A stretch of DNA of 9,012 nucleotides from Lachnospiraceae bacterium (lineage in GTDB: Bacteria; Bacillota; Clostridia; Lachnospirales; Lachnospiraceae). The stretch lies in contig VSNG01000045.1 in NCBI GenBank assembly GCA_009774175.1, positions 1 through 9,012 on the forward strand, in the 5' to 3' direction. The notes beneath the pieces are model-generated. The model was not told the DNA's origin. It worked only from the letters and a program-made list of their open reading frames with translations, and searched no databases. How positions within the stretch are numbered: position 1 is the stretch's first letter; every line of letters starts with the position of its first letter. Below are positions 5,385 through 9,012 of this stretch, one piece after another. Made by a program: the position numbers and the translations under genes.

Positions 5385-5424
5385 AAAGGAGGGCAGAGTG
5401 TCATTTATGGGACATAAAAGGTGA
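5385..5424 (+). other. Orphan Shine-Dalgarno with an 8-codon reading frame upstream of recA
   Basis: AAAGGAGGG (5385-5393) is as good a ribosome binding site as any in the window, yet it serves no gene. Four bases later GTG (5398) opens a frame reading V-S-F-M-G-H-K-R and stops at TGA 5422-5424, on the first base of the inverted repeat at 5422-5440. It could be a leader peptide on an upstream transcript reading into recA, or the scar of a lost gene such as cinA, which often precedes recA. No promoter was identified for it and nothing shows that it is translated. Confidence 0.3.
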
Positions 5425-5440
5425 TAAGATCGCCTTATCA
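5422..5440. repeat. 19-bp inverted repeat just upstream of the recA -35
   Basis: TGATAAG (5422-5428) and CTTATCA (5434-5440) are perfect complements around a 5-base centre, ATCGC. There is no T-tract, so it is more like a regulator-binding dyad than a terminator. It lies 9 bases before the -35 element, a usual place for an activator or an upstream repressor site. Confidence 0.5.
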
Positions 5441-5449
5441 AATTTGAAG

Positions 5450-5478
5450 TTGACAAAATCGAACGTTTGTTTTATTCT
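5450..5478 (+). promoter_or_regulatory. recA promoter
   Basis: TTGACA (5450-5455) is perfect and is followed after 17 bases by TATTCT (5473-5478). Transcription should start near 5485, giving a leader of about 30 bases. The spacer and the start region are covered by two LexA boxes, so this promoter should be repressed until DNA damage. Confidence 0.85.
5460..5473. promoter_or_regulatory. LexA (DinR) SOS box 1, in the promoter spacer
   Basis: CGAACGTTTGTTTT fits the Firmicutes SOS consensus CGAACRNRYGTTYC with two deviations: T at the second R position and T at the final C. It fills most of the gap between -35 and -10, where bound LexA would block RNA polymerase. Confidence 0.75.
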
Positions 5479-5484
5479 AAGATA

Positions 5485-5498
5485 AGAACGGATGTTCT
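5485..5498. promoter_or_regulatory. LexA (DinR) SOS box 2, at the transcription start
   Basis: AGAACGGATGTTCT contains GAAC-GGAT-GTTC, a full match to the GAACRNRYGTTC core, with symmetric ends. Its centre is about 25 bases from the centre of box 1, so two LexA dimers could bind on nearly the same face of the helix (about 2.4 turns). It lies before the recA ribosome binding site (AAGGAG, 5503-5508). Confidence 0.85.
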
Positions 5499-5517
5499 GA
5501 AAAAGGAGAGCGGATTA

Positions 5518-6594
5518 ATGGAAAGAGATGAAAAGTTAAAAGCATTGGATGCGGCATTGGGACAGATAGAGAGACAGTATGGAAAGGGAGCCATCATGAA
5601 GCTGGGCGATCCTTCCGTACAGATGAATGTGGAGACGATTCCGACGGGATCGCTGAGTCTGGATATCGCTCTGGGACTTGGCGGGATACCCAAGGGCAGG
5701 GTGATTGAAATTTATGGGCCTGAGTCCAGCGGTAAGACCACAGTCACCTTACATATGATTGCGGAAGTGCAGAAGAGGGGCGGCATTGCAGGGTTTATCG
5801 ACGCTGAGCATGCGCTTGACCCCGTTTATGCGAAGAATATCGGTGTAGATATTGATAACCTTTACATTTCCCAGCCCGACTGCGGGGAGCAGGCATTGGA
5901 GATTACGGAGATGATGGTGCGCTCGGGGGCTGTGGATATCATTGTGGTGGACTCCGTGGCGGCGCTGGTGCCCAAGGCGGAGATTGACGGCGATATGGGC
6001 GACAGCCATGTAGGCCTGCAGGCCAGACTGATGTCTCAGGCCCTCAGAAAGCTTACGGCGGTGATCAGCAAGTCGAACTGTACCGTTGTCTTTATCAACC
6101 AGCTGCGTGAGAAAGTGGGCGTCATGTTCGGAAATCCGGAGACCACCACCGGCGGCCGCGCGCTGAAATTCTATTCTTCCGTGAGACTTGACGTCAGAAG
6201 GATTGAAGCGCTTAAGCAGGGCGGCGAGGTGATCGGTAACAGAACCCGCGTCAAGATTGTTAAGAATAAGGTTGCGCCGCCGTTTCGGGAGGCGGAGTTT
6301 GATATTATGTTTGGTCAGGGTATCTCCACGGAGGGCGATATTCTGGATCTGGCGGCGGAAAATAACATTATCAACAAGAGCGGCGCATGGTATGCCTATG
6401 ATGGGAATAAGATCGGGCAGGGCAGAGAGAATGCGAAGCAGTATTTGAAGGATAACCCGCAGATTTGTGCCGAGGTGGAGAAGAAGGTAAGGGAGCTCTT
6501 TAATCTGGAGGCGGATGTAGCAGCGCAGGAGCCGACGGCGGAAGGTAAGGCTGCGGATGGCAAGACGGCTAAGGCAGCCAAAGAAAAGGATTGA
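5518..6594 (+). CDS. recA: Recombinase A
   Basis: RecA forms ATP-dependent filaments on single-stranded DNA, carries out strand exchange and triggers LexA self-cleavage. The 358-residue product has the standard order: N-terminal helix, Walker A GPESSGKT (67-74), catalytic E97 in IDAEHALD, Walker B IIVVD ending at D145, the L1 loop near EIDGDMGDSHVG (155-166), VFINQLREKVG with the allosteric Q195, and the L2 loop around NPETTTGG (206-213). An alanine-, lysine- and glutamate-rich tail (about 333-358) replaces the very acidic tail of E. coli RecA. ATG 5518 is chosen because AAGGAG lies 9 bases upstream and the sequence matches the usual start (a longer frame begins at 5467 but contains the promoter and LexA boxes). 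recX follows with a gap of 26 bases and is probably cotranscribed. Confidence 0.98.
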   Translation: MERDEKLKALDAALGQIERQYGKGAIMKLGDPSVQMNVETIPTGSLSLDIALGLGGIPKGRVIEIYGPESSGKTTVTLHMIAEVQKRGGIAGFIDAEHALDPVYAKNIGVDIDNLYISQPDCGEQALEITEMMVRSGAVDIIVVDSVAALVPKAEIDGDMGDSHVGLQARLMSQALRKLTAVISKSNCTVVFINQLREKVGVMFGNPETTTGGRALKFYSSVRLDVRRIEALKQGGEVIGNRTRVKIVKNKVAPPFREAEFDIMFGQGISTEGDILDLAAENNIINKSGAWYAYDGNKIGQGRENAKQYLKDNPQICAEVEKKVRELFNLEADVAAQEPTAEGKAADGKTAKAAKEKD

Positions 6595-6620
6595 GAGAGG
6601 TGCAGCAGGCGGAGAAAATA

Positions 6621-7238
6621 ATGATTGTTACGCAGATAACAGGCATAACCAAAGGACGCTTCCGAATCTATATAGAAGAAAAGCCTGCGTTCGTATTGTA
6701 CAGGGGAGAAGTCAGGCGGCTTGGAATCCGTGAGGGCGAACCTCTTTCCGAAGAGAGTCTGCGGGAGATCGAAGAAGAAATTCTGCCCACCCGCGCGAAA
6801 CGGCGGGCCATGAACCTGTTGCAGAACAGAGATTACACCGAGGCCGGACTGCGGGAGAAGCTGCGAAGCGGCGATTATCCGGAGTCGTGTATTGAGGAGG
6901 CTGTGGCCTATGTGAAATCCTATGGTTATGTGGACGACTGCCGTTATGCGGGAGATTTTATTACTTACAATCTGGACAGGAAAAGTCGGACACGCATGGA
7001 ACAGGATCTGATGAGAAAGGGAATCAGTAAGGATACGATTCGCACTGTTTTTGAAGAATTGGAAGAACAGGGAACGAGTCAGGACGAGGGCGCGATGATC
7101 CGTCGACTGCTGGAAAAGAAAAAGTACGATCCGCAAACGGCCACGGGACAGGAAAAACAGAGAATGTACGCTTTTCTGTACCGTAGGGGCTTTCGTGCAG
7201 AGGTGATTAGCAGAGCTCTTTTGCTTGACATAACATAA
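6621..7238 (+). CDS. recX: RecA regulator RecX
   Basis: RecX binds RecA filaments and tunes their growth and ATPase activity, limiting recombination after SOS induction. The 205-residue product matches the longer Firmicutes form. The N-terminal part (MIVTQITGITKGRFRIYIEE) is the beta-rich lead-in, followed by three-helix repeats: RAMNLLQNRDYTEAGLREKL (62-81), a GYVDDCRYA segment (102-110) and RMEQDLMRKGIS (125-136), and then the C-terminal repeat ending near FRAEVISRALL. ATG 6621 is favoured because GGAG (6611-6614) lies 6 bases before it and the protein then begins where homologs do. A GTG at 6600 and a TTG at 6591 overlapping the recA stop would extend it without family support. Shared transcription with recA would put it under LexA control. 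The promoter for rny lies inside its last codons. Confidence 0.93.
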   Translation: MIVTQITGITKGRFRIYIEEKPAFVLYRGEVRRLGIREGEPLSEESLREIEEEILPTRAKRRAMNLLQNRDYTEAGLREKLRSGDYPESCIEEAVAYVKSYGYVDDCRYAGDFITYNLDRKSRTRMEQDLMRKGISKDTIRTVFEELEEQGTSQDEGAMIRRLLEKKKYDPQTATGQEKQRMYAFLYRRGFRAEVISRALLLDIT

Positions 7239-7253
7239 AATTCAGTATAGAAT
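7225..7253 (+). promoter_or_regulatory. rny promoter inside the end of recX
   Basis: TTGACA (7225-7230) and TAGAAT (7248-7253) are separated by exactly 17 bases. The -35 lies in the last codons of recX. The predicted start near 7260 gives a leader of about 100 bases, allowing rny expression independent of the LexA-controlled recA promoter. Confidence 0.75.
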
Positions 7254-7272
7254 TAATGTGTTGTAGTTTTGC

Positions 7273-7310
7273 TGACTATCGGCTGTTATGAGTATATGGC
7301 GCAGCCGTCA
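7273..7310 (+). promoter_or_regulatory. Hairpin in the rny leader
   Basis: CGGCTG (7280-7285) pairs with CAGCCG (7302-7307), and the lower stem can be extended by TGAC (from 7273) with GTCA (to 7310) across a bulge. No T-tract follows, so it is not an ordinary terminator for recX. It may stabilise the leader or be a processing site; RNase Y control of its own message is a possibility not shown here. Confidence 0.4.
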
Positions 7311-7342
7311 ATAGATTTGGTAATGTACAATGAAAACTAAAT

Positions 7343-7356
7343 AAGGAGGTGCTCCT
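7343..7356 (+). promoter_or_regulatory. Near-perfect ribosome binding site in a small self-complementary hairpin
   Basis: AAGGAGGT (7343-7350), a full anti-16S match, is 9 bases before the rny ATG. AGGAG (7344-7348) can pair with CTCCT (7352-7356) through a 3-base loop, hiding the site. The stem is only 5 bp, so the effect may be modest. Confidence 0.5.
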
Positions 7357-7359
7357 GTA

Positions 7360-8907
7360 ATGTGGCAAGTTGTGGTAGCAATAGTCGTCACGCTGGTGAT
7401 CGCTGTTCCCGCCGCTGCCCTGATCGCAACAAGCTATCAGAAGAAGATGGTGGAAGCGAAGCTCGGCAACGCGGATGAGAAAGCCAGGGAGATTATCGAC
7501 GAAGCTCTCAAAGCTGCTGAGACGAAGAAACGCGAGTCGCTGCTTGAAGTCAAGGAAGAGTCCATTCGTACCAAGAATGAATTGGACAAGGAGATCAAGG
7601 AACGGCGTGCTGAGGCACAGCGTTATGAGCGTCGGGTTCAGCAGAAGGAAGAGAACATCGACAAGAAGGCGGATGCTATTGAGAAGAAAGAAGCGAGTCT
7701 GGCAGAGAAGGAAGAAGCGTTAGCCAGGCAGCGCGAAGAAATTTCCAAACTGAGCGAACAAAGATTACAGGAACTGGAACGAATCTCTGGATTAACCTCC
7801 GAACAGGCAAAAGATTATCTGTTGAAAATTGTTGAAGATGAAGTGAAACACGAAACTGCTGTCCTGATCAAGGAGATGGAGAGCAGGGCGAAAGAGGAAG
7901 CGGACAAGAAGGCCAAGGAATATGTGGTTACTGCCATTCAGAAATGCGCGGCTGACCATGTGTCGGAGACCACTATTTCGGTGGTACAGCTTCCCAATGA
8001 TGAGATGAAAGGCAGGATCATCGGCAGAGAGGGACGAAATATCAGAACTCTTGAGACGATGACGGGCGTAGATCTGATCATTGACGATACGCCCGAAGCG
8101 GTTATTCTCTCCGGCTTTGATCCGATCCGAAGAGAGGTTGCAAGGATCGCACTTGAAAAGCTCATTGTGGACGGGCGTATTCACCCGGCCAGAATCGAAG
8201 AGATGGTCGAGAAGGCGCAGAAGGAAGTCGAAGTCATGATCAAAGAGGAGGGCGAAGCGGCCACCCTTGAGGTCGGTGTACATGGTATCCATCCGGAGCT
8301 GGTGAGACTGCTTGGTAAGATGAAGTTCAGAACCAGCTATGGGCAGAATGCGTTGAAGCATTCCATTGAGGTGGCGCAGCTGTCCGGTCTGCTGGCGGCA
8401 GAGATGGGACTGGATGTCAGAATGGCGAAGCGTGCGGGTTTACTGCACGATATCGGTAAAGCGGTGGATCATGAGATGGAAGGATCTCATATCCAGCTGG
8501 GCGTAGATCTTTGCAGAAAGTATAAAGAAGGCCCGGTTGTCATCAATGCGGTAGAATCCCATCATGGAGATGTGGAGGCGCAGACGTTGATTGCATGTCT
8601 GGTACAGGCTGCCGATACGATATCCGCAGCGAGACCGGGTGCAAGAAGAGAGACATTAGAGACATATACAACAAGATTAAAACAATTGGAAGACATCACA
8701 AACAATTTCAAAGGTGTGGACAAATCTTTTGCTATTCAGGCAGGTAGAGAGATTCGTGTAATGGTAGTTCCGGAACAGATCAGTGATTCTGATATGGTGC
8801 TGCTCGCGAGAGATATTTCCAAGCAGATAGAGGCAGAATTGGAATATCCCGGACAGATTAAGGTAAATGTGATTCGCGAGAGCCGTGTCATAGACTATGC
8901 CAAATAA
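7360..8907 (+). CDS. rny: Ribonuclease Y
   Basis: RNase Y is the membrane-anchored endoribonuclease that starts turnover of much mRNA in Firmicutes. The 515-residue length is typical. Domains in order: one N-terminal transmembrane segment (about 3-24), a long charged coiled coil (about 30-200, rich in Glu, Lys and Arg) that dimerises it, a KH RNA-binding domain with the GRIIGREGRNIRTLE motif (218-232), and an HD metal-dependent nuclease domain with H334 in LKHSIEVAQ, the H363-D364 pair in LLHDIGK, the HH at 401-402 and D419. The final sequence is intact. AAGGAGGT lies 9 bases before the ATG and a dedicated promoter lies in recX. In clostridia rny commonly sits after recA-recX, as here. The gene ends at a strong terminator. 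Confidence 0.97.
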   Translation: MWQVVVAIVVTLVIAVPAAALIATSYQKKMVEAKLGNADEKAREIIDEALKAAETKKRESLLEVKEESIRTKNELDKEIKERRAEAQRYERRVQQKEENIDKKADAIEKKEASLAEKEEALARQREEISKLSEQRLQELERISGLTSEQAKDYLLKIVEDEVKHETAVLIKEMESRAKEEADKKAKEYVVTAIQKCAADHVSETTISVVQLPNDEMKGRIIGREGRNIRTLETMTGVDLIIDDTPEAVILSGFDPIRREVARIALEKLIVDGRIHPARIEEMVEKAQKEVEVMIKEEGEAATLEVGVHGIHPELVRLLGKMKFRTSYGQNALKHSIEVAQLSGLLAAEMGLDVRMAKRAGLLHDIGKAVDHEMEGSHIQLGVDLCRKYKEGPVVINAVESHHGDVEAQTLIACLVQAADTISAARPGARRETLETYTTRLKQLEDITNNFKGVDKSFAIQAGREIRVMVVPEQISDSDMVLLARDISKQIEAELEYPGQIKVNVIRESRVIDYAK

Positions 8908-8922
8908 GGATAGTGTAAAAAC

Positions 8923-8977
8923 AAAATAGGGAAAGTATTGAGAATATAGCGTTTTCAAGACTTTCCTTATTTTTTTA
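8923..8977 (+). terminator. Intrinsic terminator of rny
   Basis: AAATAGGGAAAGT (8924-8936) pairs with ACTTTCCTTATTT (8960-8972) with one G-U, the inner arms (TTGAGAA with TTTTCAA) extend the stem imperfectly, and a run of seven T (8970-8976) follows. The remaining bases to 9012 hold nothing I can support. Confidence 0.85.
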
Positions 8978-9012
8978 TTTACAATATTGTCCTGAATTAT
9001 ACTGTCTTATAT

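Noticed and set aside
5270..5485. 71-codon plus-strand frame in the nifU-recA gap
   Set aside because: It runs through the recA promoter and the first LexA box, lacks a ribosome binding site and has no protein-like features.
5467..5517. Upstream extension of recA to an in-frame start at 5467
   Set aside because: The extension would translate the -10 element and a LexA box, and ATG 5518 has a proper ribosome binding site and matches the family's start.
6396..7136. Long minus-strand open frame of 246 codons opposite recA and recX
   Set aside because: It lies fully antisense to two well-supported genes, has no recognisable domain and its composition is a mirror of their codon usage.
7792..8361. 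Minus-strand open frame of 189 codons opposite rny
   Set aside because: It is antisense to the KH and HD domains of RNase Y and shows no family features or ribosome binding site.
1..9012. CRISPR arrays, tRNA or rRNA genes, transposases and insertion-sequence ends
   Set aside because: I saw no spaced direct repeats, cloverleaf-like segments, rRNA-like sequence or transposase motifs in the window.

Overview
The window looks like chromosomal DNA from a low-to-moderate GC member of the Clostridia, most likely Lachnospiraceae-like. The evidence is the Firmicutes-type SOS boxes (GAAC-N4-GTTC) at recA, strong AAGGAG ribosome binding sites, the recA-recX-rny gene order, and the style of the NifS/NifU pair. 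Every gene I can support lies on the + strand. The organism assignment is inference.

The left third (about 1-2800) is visibly AT-rich and reads as an accessory region. It opens with the last 23 codons of a gene that resembles a GyrI-like/AraC effector-binding domain. Next comes a two-gene Phd/Doc-type toxin-antitoxin operon with its own consensus promoter and a 12-bp palindrome inside that promoter. After it come two small genes of unknown function (1079-1342 and 1367-1804), a strong hairpin (1887-1940), a decayed reading frame (about 2037-2252) and a small protein with five CxxC knuckles like the DnaJ zinc centre but no J domain. This block ends at a clear intrinsic terminator (2752-2794). 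It resembles a cargo strip of stability and immunity-like genes, but no toxin partner is visible for the two small genes.

A transition zone holds a 158-residue cysteine-containing conserved protein of unknown function (2921-3397). The right two thirds are core genome with higher GC. A fully consensus promoter (TTGACA-N17-TATAAT, 3461-3489) drives nifS-nifU, the cysteine desulfurase and scaffold of an iron-sulfur cluster assembly pair. A 269-bp gap follows, holding a weak terminator-like hairpin, an orphan ribosome binding site with an 8-codon frame, a 19-bp inverted repeat, and the recA promoter with one LexA box in its spacer and a second at the predicted transcription start. recA and its modulator recX follow as a tight pair. 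rny (RNase Y) has its own promoter inside the end of recX, a structured leader and a small hairpin that includes its Shine-Dalgarno. A long terminator (8923-8977) closes the unit.

Functionally the right side supports Fe-S cofactor supply, SOS-regulated recombination and repair, and mRNA turnover. I found no rRNA, tRNA, CRISPR array, insertion sequence or transposase. I did not find a convincing new multi-gene system. The least explained parts are the small-gene cluster at 1079-2748 and the leader upstream of recA.
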